From: Nitrospirales bacterium
Lineage (GTDB): Bacteria > Nitrospirota > Nitrospiria > Nitrospirales > UBA8639
Length of the DNA: 10,298 nucleotides
NCBI GenBank assembly: GCA_021604265.1
Contig: BQIY01000046.1
Location: 1 to 10,298, forward strand
Direction of reading: 5' to 3'
Part shown: one piece after another, positions 1-6,037 of the stretch
How positions within the stretch are numbered: position 1 is the stretch's first letter
Layout of the letters: each line of letters starts with the position of its first letter
Made by a program: the position numbers and the translations under genes
The notes under the pieces: generated by a model
The model's input: the letters and a program-made list of their open reading frames with translations, nothing else
Databases searched by the model: none
Told to the model about the DNA's origin: nothing

Positions 1-764
1 CTTGTGGTCGGGGCGGCGACAATAGCTCCGGTCGGGGCATAGGTGAGTAGTTTGAGTGTGAGCGCGGAGCGGTGCACCATTTCTCGCCAGCGGCCGTCAT
101 ATTGACATTGTCCCAGCCATCGTTGCCAAAATGCAGAGGTATTTTGAAACGCTTCCTCTCCAGTCTCGGGGTTTGCGAGTAAATCGGCTTTTCCATTGTT
201 TTCAGCAAATTCTAGGAAAAATGTGAAACTTTCACCCTGCTTGACGACGAATTCTTTATAGGCTGTTCCTTCTCGAACTTTGAGGGGAATGGGACTGACA
301 AGTCCAGCGGTGCTGGTGGCTGTTCGAAAGATAGCCCCTTTCCCGACGATTTCAGCCGTATGCGTATCGCGACCGTAGTTAAAGGCTGGCTCACATTCCA
401 GACGAAACCGAACTTGCCCACGAACGACTGACACCATTCGAATGATTTGATGCCGTCTCGGCCGAAGACCGGGTTCGTCGGATTCCACGGGCATAAAGTC
501 GGTGAGTTCTCCAACTCCCTCGTCCTGTAGGAACCGAGTCAGTAAGATGTTGGTTTCAGGAAGGTACATCTGGCGGGTGTTTCCCTCCTGTACTGGAGCG
601 ATTTTAAAATGTCCGCCAGCCTTGTGATCGAGGATAGATCCGAAGAGACTTGGAGAGTCGAAATGTGGGAGGCAGCACCAATCAATAGAGCCATCGAGAC
701 CCACAAGTGCGATCGTGTGTAGATCTCCGATGATGCCGTAGTCGCCGATATTTTTATAAGCCAT
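1..764 (-). CDS. GH15 glucoamylase/trehalase-like glycoside hydrolase, N-terminal part (truncated by window edge)
   Basis: Reading the minus strand from the ATG at 764-762 gives 254 uninterrupted codons to the left edge, so the gene continues outside the window. The N-terminus has the signature of bacterial GH15 proteins with the trehalase-like N-terminal domain (DUF5911): GDYGIIGD at residues 7-14, then GSIDWCCLPHFDSPSLF at 25-41. The end of the fragment reads LTLKLLTYAPTGAIVAAPTT (residues 235-254), the start of the (alpha/alpha)6 catalytic barrel. Family members are about 600 residues, so roughly 350 are missing, including the two catalytic glutamates. The family hydrolyses alpha-glucosidic bonds (glucoamylase, or trehalase in some members); the substrate cannot be told from this part. 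There is no signal peptide, so it is probably cytoplasmic and could act on glycogen or trehalose. No clear Shine-Dalgarno precedes the ATG. It is transcribed divergently from amgK. Confidence 0.93.
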   Translation of the reverse strand, partial: MAYKNIGDYGIIGDLHTIALVGLDGSIDWCCLPHFDSPSLFGSILDHKAGGHFKIAPVQEGNTRQMYLPETNILLTRFLQDEGVGELTDFMPVESDEPGLRPRRHQIIRMVSVVRGQVRFRLECEPAFNYGRDTHTAEIVGKGAIFRTATSTAGLVSPIPLKVREGTAYKEFVVKQGESFTFFLEFAENNGKADLLANPETGEEAFQNTSAFWQRWLGQCQYDGRWREMVHRSALTLKLLTYAPTGAIVAAPTT

Positions 765-928
765 GATTATGGATGCTTACTATAGCAGTGAATTTCTCAA
801 AATACTATATCTAGTAGGGCGCATAACTTTTTATACAATATTCAGCCAAGCCAATAAGGCCATAATGATATAAATTTGAAAGCAATTCTCAAACCATTTT
901 GCACGCAGAGGTTTTGGCAAGAAACGAT

Positions 929-1004
929 TCGAGAAAAGCAGAGTCGGCTAGACGAGAGACACTTCGAGAATTCCTAGACTCGAATGTCAATGGTATGTCG
1001 AGAA
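929..1004. repeat. Three direct TCGAGAA heptamers at about 35-base spacing
   Basis: TCGAGAA occurs at 929-935, 964-970 and 998-1004, so the start-to-start distances are 35 and 34 bases. The second and third copies are followed by similar bases (TTCCT and TCCTT). Inverted TTGAGAA, differing at one base, lies nearby as TTCTCAA at 794-800 and 886-892. TTCGAG (963-968) also pairs with CTCGAA (979-984) across a 10-base loop. The spacing is seen directly. A role as binding sites for a regulator of the GH15 gene is inference, and a heptamer this short can recur by chance. Confidence 0.35.
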
Positions 1005-1171
1005 TCCTTGCCGGGCTGAGATGTGTTTGTTGAATTTTGGGGGGTTGATGGTTTTTTATCGCGTGGTCGGCGACGAAAATATCCCCCCTTCTGTCCGACA
1101 TCGCGATCGCCAATGGCGGTTGTCGTTCGATGTTGCGGAAAACTCACATGTGTTGTTGTTCCAACGTCCAT
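974..1171 (-). CDS. Candidate small protein (65 aa), unrecognised
   Basis: The minus strand has GGAGGAGGT (1185-1177), a near-perfect anti-16S match, five bases before an ATG at 1171-1169; a GTG directly before it (1174-1172) is an alternative start. The ORF encodes 65 residues rich in Thr, Arg, Pro and Gln, beginning MDVGTTTHVSFPQ and ending DSRHTIDIRV. It has no signal peptide, membrane segment or motif I recognise, and it is basic overall. Against it: the composition is low-complexity, two other minus-strand frames are open over parts of the same stretch, and a strong inverted repeat (1039-1088) lies inside it. It may be a real small gene, a remnant, or chance. Confidence 0.2.
   Translation of the reverse strand: MDVGTTTHVSFPQHRTTTAIGDRDVGQKGGYFRRRPRDKKPSTPQNSTNTSQPGKDSRHTIDIRV
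1039..1088. repeat. Imperfect inverted repeat closed by G6/C6 runs
   Basis: Six G (1039-1044) face six C (1083-1088). Inside, TTTT (1054-1057) faces AAAA (1076-1079) and TCGC (1059-1062) faces GCGA (1070-1073), leaving a seven-base apical loop and an asymmetric internal loop. Neither strand has a T run right after the stem, so it is not a standard intrinsic terminator. As RNA it could form a bulged hairpin; function unknown. Confidence 0.3.
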
Positions 1172-1227
1172 CACCCACCTCCTCCGTGAAGTAGTAATTA
1201 CATGGAATGGTTACGATACTGACTCGT

Positions 1228-1239
1228 ATACATATGTAT
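1228..1239. repeat. 12-base perfect palindrome ATACATATGTAT
   Basis: ATACATATGTAT is its own reverse complement, and a wider pair CGATAC (1214-1219) / GTATCG (1236-1241) overlaps it. It lies about 230 bases upstream of amgK. It could be an operator half-site pair for a dimeric regulator, but A+T-rich palindromes of this length also arise by chance. Confidence 0.2.
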
Positions 1240-1434
1240 CGGCCCAAATATGAAAAAACCTAAGCGAAAGGTTCTTGACGAGTAAAGAATGCGAAAGTTT
1301 TGTTGAAATGTGACAATCGGTTTCCCCGTTACACATCGTTCTTGTCGTAATTGGTTTTGAGCGCTTGTTCTGAGAATGATGATGGGTTGGTCTGTCCCTG
1401 ATGTCTCAACTAGAGGCATTCATATGTCTGCCTC

Positions 1435-1463
1435 GTGACAGAACCTTCAAACAACCGTATAAT
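1435..1463 (+). promoter_or_regulatory. Near-consensus sigma-70 promoter of amgK
   Basis: GTGACA (1435-1440, five of six to TTGACA) and a perfect TATAAT (1458-1463) are separated by exactly 17 bases. Counting the last base of the -10 box as -7 puts the start at about 1470, with purines at 1469 and 1472. The amgK AUG is at 1472, so the 5' untranslated region would be 0-3 bases and the mRNA leaderless. The TAA inside the -10 box (1460-1462) is an in-frame stop for amgK, so translation cannot start further upstream in that frame. Confidence 0.8.
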
Positions 1464-1471
1464 CCGTCACT

Positions 1472-2584
1472 ATGAAGAATGATGTTCTTCGTCCTTCCTC
1501 TACTCTCAATCTTGATCGGCTTCGGAAGACGATTCAGGCTGATCTTCCATTTACCGCACAGTGTGTTGAGTGTCATCCTTTAGCTGGTGACGCCTCCAAT
1601 CGACGTTATTATCGATTGATCTTGGCAGAGGCTCCTGTCGATTCCCTCATTCTTATGCAATTGGCCGACCCTGAAGGGTTTAAGGCGTCGGAAGAAGCGG
1701 TCAGCGGATCACCCCAGGACCTCACCGAGCTTCCATTTTTGAATGTTCTGACCTTTCTACGGTCACTCGATATAGCTGTACCGGCTTTATACTATTTTGA
1801 TGAGCCGGATGGGTTGCTGTATCTGGAAGATTTTGGAGATATAACATTGTGGGAAGCCTGTTCAACGGCAGATCCGGCTAGGCTTGAACAACTCTATGGT
1901 CAGGCGATTGATACGTTAGTGCAGATCCATCTTCGTGCCACGTCACATGAACAATCTTCTTGTCTCGCCTTCGGACGGGCCTTTGATGTTCCGTTGTTGA
2001 TGTGGGAGTTTGAGCATTTTCTGGAATACGGTATCGAGGCTCGTCAGGGGCAGCCGTTGAACGATGCTGCGGCTCGTCAGATACGTGATGTGTTTCAAAC
2101 CATGGCTGAATATCTCGTTGCGCAACCTCGAGTGTTTACGCATCGTGATTATCATTCACGGAATCTCATGATTGATGGAGAGCGATTGGGAGTGATTGAC
2201 TTCCAGGATGCGTTGTTAGGCCCGGCGACTTATGATTTGGCGTCTTTGCTTCGAGATTCCTATATTGCCCTTCCGGAACATTTGATAGACCAAATGATTG
2301 ACCGCTATGTTCAGGGGATGTGCGCAGGCGTGGGGCGTGCAAAACAGGGTGAATTGTTGCTCAATGATCCTGTCGCCTTTCGCCGACTGTTCGATTACGC
2401 AAGTATTCAACGAAATCTCAAGGCCGCGGGTCGGTTTGTCTATATTGATCGCGTCAAGCAGAACTCAAAGTTTCTTGCGGATATCCCCCGCACATTAGGA
2501 TATGTACAGAAAAATCTCACGAAATACCCTGAATTGCGTACTCTGTTGAGCCACCTCTCCCCTCATGTGCCGGAATGGCAATAA
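1472..2584 (+). CDS. amgK: N-acetylmuramate/N-acetylglucosamine anomeric kinase (AmgK-type phosphotransferase)
   Basis: This 370-residue protein has the aminoglycoside phosphotransferase (APH) kinase fold. Visible motifs are GDASNRRYYRL at 39-49, LYLEDFGD at 116-123, the catalytic loop HRDYHSRNL at 224-232 (Asp226, Asn231), and the metal-binding VIDFQDALLGPATYDLASLL at 241-260 (Asp243). The last block and the late QRNLKAAGRF (313-322) are characteristic of AmgK rather than antibiotic kinases. AmgK phosphorylates the anomeric hydroxyl of MurNAc (and GlcNAc) in the cytoplasm, the first step of the MurNAc-1-phosphate recycling shunt. MurU follows 19 bases downstream, the same order as in Pseudomonas, which strongly supports the call. 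There is no Shine-Dalgarno; the promoter position implies a leaderless mRNA. No alternative ATG, GTG or TTG start lies before the kinase motifs. No signal peptide or membrane segment is visible. Confidence 0.88.
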   Translation: MKNDVLRPSSTLNLDRLRKTIQADLPFTAQCVECHPLAGDASNRRYYRLILAEAPVDSLILMQLADPEGFKASEEAVSGSPQDLTELPFLNVLTFLRSLDIAVPALYYFDEPDGLLYLEDFGDITLWEACSTADPARLEQLYGQAIDTLVQIHLRATSHEQSSCLAFGRAFDVPLLMWEFEHFLEYGIEARQGQPLNDAAARQIRDVFQTMAEYLVAQPRVFTHRDYHSRNLMIDGERLGVIDFQDALLGPATYDLASLLRDSYIALPEHLIDQMIDRYVQGMCAGVGRAKQGELLLNDPVAFRRLFDYASIQRNLKAAGRFVYIDRVKQNSKFLADIPRTLGYVQKNLTKYPELRTLLSHLSPHVPEWQ

Positions 2585-2603
2585 TCGATCGTAACTGAAC
2601 TTT

Positions 2604-3350
2604 ATGAAAGCGATGATCCTTGCTGCAGGGTTGGGGACTCGATTACGACCGTATACAAATACGTTGCCGAAGCCACTGTTGCCTGTTGGGGGAACCCCTC
2701 TCATTGTCTGGAACCTTCTCCTCCTTCGGCAGTATGGTATTCATGAGGTCATGATTAATCTCCATTACTTAGGGCACATGATTCAGCAGGAGTTAGGTGA
2801 TGGAGCTTTGTGGGGAATGCAGTTATCCTACTCGCAAGAGCCGGTTATTCTTGGAACGGGTGGTGGGCTGCGAGAGGCTGAGGCTTTTTTTCAAGGAGAA
2901 GACGTTCTCGTATTGAATGGCGATACGCTGACGGAATTAGATATTGGTGAGGTCCAGAGGGTTCATTCATTGAGTCAGGCCCTGGTCACAATGGTGTTAC
3001 GCGATGATCCGCATGTCGAACAATGGGGTGTCGTCGAAACCACGAACGACAATCATGTGTTGAGGATTAATGGGCAAGGTCAGTGTGATGGCCGTCATCC
3101 TTCTGAAATACGAAAGCGCATGTTTGCTGGAGTCCACATCCTGAATCCTCGTGTGTTGTCGCATTGTCCGCTTGGCCGCTATTCATCCATTATTGATGCG
3201 TATGTGACAGAACTAGAACGTGGATCGATGATTATGGGGCATGTTCATGCTGGATATTGGTCTGATATTGGGACTCCTGAACGTTATGCACAAGCTCAGC
3301 AGGATGTCGATGCCGGGCGTCTGACCTTGGCTTCTCGTGCGGTTCGATGA
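2604..3350 (+). CDS. murU: N-acetylmuramate-1-phosphate uridylyltransferase (MurU-type nucleotidyltransferase)
   Basis: This 248-residue sugar-nucleotidyltransferase carries LAAGLGTRLRP at 6-16, PKPLLPVGG at 22-30 (Lys23), LGTGGGL at 83-89, LNGDTL at 104-109 (metal Asp107), FAGVHIL at 174-180 and YWSDIGTPERY at 218-228 (second metal Asp221). MurU couples MurNAc-1-phosphate to UTP to give UDP-MurNAc, bypassing de novo synthesis through MurA, the fosfomycin target. By sequence alone it could also be a mannose-1-phosphate guanylyltransferase or glucose-1-phosphate nucleotidyltransferase; the call rests on the adjacent amgK. It is slightly longer than Pseudomonas MurU (about 223 residues). The 19-base gap contains no Shine-Dalgarno and no separate promoter, so it is probably co-transcribed with amgK and may depend on reinitiation. 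There is no obvious terminator after the stop codon. Confidence 0.8.
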   Translation: MKAMILAAGLGTRLRPYTNTLPKPLLPVGGTPLIVWNLLLLRQYGIHEVMINLHYLGHMIQQELGDGALWGMQLSYSQEPVILGTGGGLREAEAFFQGEDVLVLNGDTLTELDIGEVQRVHSLSQALVTMVLRDDPHVEQWGVVETTNDNHVLRINGQGQCDGRHPSEIRKRMFAGVHILNPRVLSHCPLGRYSSIIDAYVTELERGSMIMGHVHAGYWSDIGTPERYAQAQQDVDAGRLTLASRAVR

Positions 3351-3450
3351 TTCTTCAGGTAGATGTTTGGTCCCGAATCGTATAAGGTTTTGATAACGTG
3401 CGAAAATCAGGAGTCGATGACACGTGGTTGTGTCTAGTTCCAATAGGGTA

Positions 3451-3481
3451 TTGACTTGGATCGTCACGCGAAGCCTATAGA
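3451..3481 (+). promoter_or_regulatory. Possible promoter of the diguanylate cyclase gene
   Basis: TTGACT (3451-3456, five of six) and TATAGA (3476-3481, four of six) are separated by 19 bases, longer than the usual 17. A start near 3488 would leave a leader of about 23 bases. A 5-base inverted repeat, GACAC (3419-3423) / GTGTC (3430-3434), lies just upstream. The non-ideal spacing lowers confidence and might mean an activator is needed. Confidence 0.45.
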
Positions 3482-3510
3482 TACTACTATGAGATATCTG
3501 CACGTTTGAT

Positions 3511-5508
3511 ATGAGTCATCAGATGCATATTTCTTCCTTGGATAAATATAAGGCAAGGCTTTCCCGGCTTCTTCAGGTATTGGAGTCCCAGGATGTCCCA
3601 TTCTCTTCGTCTTTGGAAGAATCCCTCACTTTGGCCTGCAATCAATTAGAATTGGTTTTAAAACAGGTCCCTCAATCGCCAGATTCCGACCAAGAATTGT
3701 TGTCCCATGGCCCATTTCACATTGAGGGAAATGGCTCTTCTCTTTCCTTTGGTCAGCCCGTACAAGAGATCTTAAACTGTATTCCTGATAGCCATATTGT
3801 TACCTCCTCTGATGGCATCATTCACATGGCCAATCAACAGGCGGCTCGGCTGTTTCACCTGACTCAGCAACAGCTGATGGGCCATCCCTTGTCAAATATG
3901 ATGAGTGAAGAGAGCTGGACGAATCTTTTGCACCATCTGCAAGCGTTAAATGGCAATGTGCAAAATTGGCAAGGAGAGTTTCAGGTGTTTCCGCACTCAC
4001 AATCTCCCCGTTCGGTTGTGTGTACATTGTCAGCTCTTCGCGATACCAATGGGCAATTAGTTGGTGCGCACTGGCTGCTCTGGGATGTCACCGAGCATCG
4101 ACATGGGATCATCGCACAAGAATTTTCTAATGAACTGATACAACTACTCCTCTCAGGTATGACCGTCCGGCAAGCGTTGTTTATTCTCTGTCGTCGCTTA
4201 GTTGAGACCTTCGGTTATCCATTGGTGTGGATTGGGACCAAAGAAGCTGAAGGTTCGATGTGTTCCTTTGCTCATGACGGGGATTCGTGTGTGACGTCCT
4301 TGCAACGGCTCGAACGATTAAATGATTTGGATAAGCCGCTGAGTGTCGTCAATCAAGCGATCCAACAGAAGACCACCCAATTACTGAAGTGTGACGATAC
4401 GAGTGACCTGCCAGGTGTGCAATGGCTTCGCACGCAGGGGTTTCACTCACAGATTGTTGTCCCATTGTCAATCGATGGGCGGGTATTGGGCGTCTTAACG
4501 ATCTGTTCGCATCACCCAGATGAATTTGAGCCCAGTATTGTCAGTTGGCTGGAGCAACTCGGTTTACATATCAGTAAAGCGATGTTTGTCTCTCAAAATT
4601 ATGATCACTTGCGTCTTCAGGGTAAAGCGTTGAATTATGCCGAGCATGCCGTCTGCATCACCAATCCGGAGGGGCGCATTGAGTGGGTGAATGATGCGTA
4701 TGGCCGCATGAGTGGCTACGAAGTCGCAGAAGTCATTGGGACGGTCCTGCCTTCCTCACAATCTAAGCCGTTTCGATTGTTATTGAAGCGGGCGGCTAAG
4801 CAGGAATTGCCAGCTCAGTCGTGGAAGGTTGAATCGACTGCGACTCGAAAGGATGGCAGAGAGTATACGGTAGAGGAAGTGCTGACTCCGCTCTTGAATG
4901 AAGATGGCCGCGTGTCAAACATCGTCGCTATTCTTCAAGATATTACGAGTCGAAAGGAGGCCGAAACGCAAATTATTCATCGGGTCTATCATGATCCGCT
5001 CACGGACCTTCCCAACCGAGTGATGTTTCAGGACCGGCTTGAACAGGCCTTAGCTCAGGCTCGACGTCATCAACGCCTCCTCGCTGTGTTTTTTATTGAC
5101 CTGGATTGTTTCAAGCGCGTCAATGATGAATATGGACATCGGGCGGGTGATCAGTTATTAAAAATGGTTGCGGAACGTCTAGCTCGCTGTGTGCGTGCGA
5201 CTGATACCGTTGCCCGCTTAAGTGGTGATGAGTTTACCTTGATTCTCCAAGATCTTGAACATGCTGATGACGCCCAGCATGTCGCACAGAAAATCTTAGA
5301 TTGCGTCGTTGACCCTATCTCTATTGATGGTCACATGATCCAGGTACGGACGAGCATCGGCATCGCCCTGTTTCCCGTTGATGCCGTGGAGCCTGAAGAC
5401 CTTCTTCGTCAAGCTGATCGCGCTATGTATAAAGCGAAGGAGCTGGGTGGGCAGGCATGGGCTTTTTCATCAGGCGGTGCCCGTTCGTGTGTTCCGGGTG
5501 CCTCGTAG
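3511..5508 (+). CDS. PAS-GAF-PAS-GGDEF diguanylate cyclase
   Basis: This 665-residue protein has four recognisable domains after a helical N-terminus: PAS at about 85-195, GAF at about 205-360, a second PAS at about 372-485 (ending in DITSRKEAE) and GGDEF at about 488-650. The GGDEF domain has HDPLTDLPNR (494-503), FIDLDCFKRVND (528-539, metal Asp530) and the active-site variant SGDEF (571-575). Serine in the first position is common in active cyclases. The inhibitory I-site RATD (562-565) sits the standard five residues before it, so product feedback is expected. It would make c-di-GMP from two GTP. There is no EAL domain, receiver domain, membrane helix or signal peptide, so it should be a cytosolic sensor; the PAS and GAF ligands are unknown. 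The start lacks a clear Shine-Dalgarno. ATG at 3523 (Met5) is an alternative. Confidence 0.93.
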   Translation: MSHQMHISSLDKYKARLSRLLQVLESQDVPFSSSLEESLTLACNQLELVLKQVPQSPDSDQELLSHGPFHIEGNGSSLSFGQPVQEILNCIPDSHIVTSSDGIIHMANQQAARLFHLTQQQLMGHPLSNMMSEESWTNLLHHLQALNGNVQNWQGEFQVFPHSQSPRSVVCTLSALRDTNGQLVGAHWLLWDVTEHRHGIIAQEFSNELIQLLLSGMTVRQALFILCRRLVETFGYPLVWIGTKEAEGSMCSFAHDGDSCVTSLQRLERLNDLDKPLSVVNQAIQQKTTQLLKCDDTSDLPGVQWLRTQGFHSQIVVPLSIDGRVLGVLTICSHHPDEFEPSIVSWLEQLGLHISKAMFVSQNYDHLRLQGKALNYAEHAVCITNPEGRIEWVNDAYGRMSGYEVAEVIGTVLPSSQSKPFRLLLKRAAKQELPAQSWKVESTATRKDGREYTVEEVLTPLLNEDGRVSNIVAILQDITSRKEAETQIIHRVYHDPLTDLPNRVMFQDRLEQALAQARRHQRLLAVFFIDLDCFKRVNDEYGHRAGDQLLKMVAERLARCVRATDTVARLSGDEFTLILQDLEHADDAQHVAQKILDCVVDPISIDGHMIQVRTSIGIALFPVDAVEPEDLLRQADRAMYKAKELGGQAWAFSSGGARSCVPGAS

Positions 5509-6037
5509 AGTTTCCTGTCTCTTTCTCCCTACATTTCGTTTGCACGAATCCTTCCTGAGTTTTTCTCCGTCAGATTTCGTGTGTTTCCCTTAGACGACGT
5601 GTGGCGTCGCGTGGGTCTTGGGTGCGTTGGAGAAATACCACTGATGTTGAAAAAATGCTTCGGCCCCATGTCCTTCATCTGTGGGTATTCCAAAGTATCT
5701 CAATTGAATCTTTTTGCTTAAGACAGTCTTTTGGGGGCACATTCATCGTAGGGTTGTTCTGTGGTGTTCTTTATGCCGAACAAAACGGAATTCTCATTAT
5801 GTTGTTGGTCGACAAGTGTTTTTTGTGAAAATCTCCATAAATTTTGAGGTTGTTGCGCGTGTGATGGATTTGTCGGCAGTGAGCCATGGTTACAGGGAAT
5901 CTATTAGGAACATGATAGAGTTCTCTTGCACCATCTACTTGGTCTTGTAATTGCATGGCTAGGTGATTTGTACGATTCTTAGTGCGAAATATCTCTTAGA
6001 GGTCTATTCGAAGAGTAATGAAAGGAGCGTGACTGGC
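5509..6037 (+). other. About 530-base region without a recognisable gene, upstream of pal
   Basis: No frame here codes for a protein I recognise, and the short open frames overlap and have poor ribosome sites. A small hairpin TTCGT (5535-5539) / ACGAA (5544-5548) lies 27 bases after the cyclase stop, but the nearest T run (5560-5564) is too far away for a standard terminator. A second short stem is CGACG (5595-5599) / CGTCG (5605-5609). I found no good sigma-70 promoter for pal. The length leaves room for a long pal leader, a small RNA, or a decayed gene. Confidence 0.5.
6021..6027 (+). promoter_or_regulatory. Ribosome binding site deciding the pal start
   Basis: AAAGGAG lies 10 bases before the ATG at 6038. 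The frame is open upstream to an ATG at 5963, but that start has no ribosome site and would put 25 extra residues before the lipoprotein signal peptide. A GTG at 6029 is in frame but only one base from AAAGGAG. Confidence 0.75.

Larger units (their letters stand above)
765..1471. other. Long divergent intergenic region with repeats
   Basis: About 700 bases separate the divergent GH15 and amgK genes. Open frames on both strands are short, overlap each other and match no family I recognise. The region holds three TCGAGAA heptamers at near-regular spacing (929-1004), an imperfect stem closed by G6/C6 runs (1039-1088), a 12-base palindrome (1228-1239), a small minus-strand ORF with a strong ribosome site (974-1171), and the amgK promoter at its right end (1435-1463). 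I found no convincing promoter for the GH15 gene, although A+T-rich sequence lies just upstream of it (775-845). It could be a regulatory region, a decayed gene, or an unrecognised small RNA locus. Confidence 0.6.

Noticed and set aside
212..514. 100-residue open frame on the minus strand
   Set aside because: It lies in another frame inside the GH15 gene, whose translation is continuous and clearly conserved through this stretch.
1103..1110. GCGATCGC octamer, the HIP1 palindrome common in cyanobacteria
   Set aside because: I noticed a single copy only, and nothing else suggests a cyanobacterium.
889..1113. 74-residue minus-strand frame overlapping the small-ORF candidate
   Set aside because: No ribosome site, no recognised motif, and it overlaps a better-supported start; a frameshifted gene joining the two was considered but nothing supports it.
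1056..1247. Minus-strand peptide with WNNNT...NDNR, resembling the Asn-rich variable region of FGE/C-type-lectin targets of diversity-generating retroelements
   Set aside because: The resemblance is a few Asn codons only; the conserved IGFR-type ending, a reverse transcriptase and a template/variable repeat pair are all absent from the window.
1254..1276. Terminator-like hairpin on the minus strand (AACCT, seven-base loop, AGGTT, then T run)
   Set aside because: The core stem is only five base pairs, and no minus-strand gene lies upstream for it to terminate.
5595..5609. CGACG/CGTCG hairpin as a terminator for the cyclase gene
   Set aside because: Five-base-pair stem with no T run after it, and about 90 bases from the stop.
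5601..5950. Overlapping 75- and 78-residue plus-strand frames before pal
   Set aside because: No ribosome sites, no recognisable motif, atypical Cys/Phe/Val-rich composition, and mutual overlap.
5963..6037. Upstream start for pal adding 25 residues
   Set aside because: It would bury the signal peptide behind a non-hydrophobic extension, while AAAGGAG at 6021-6027 serves the ATG at 6038.
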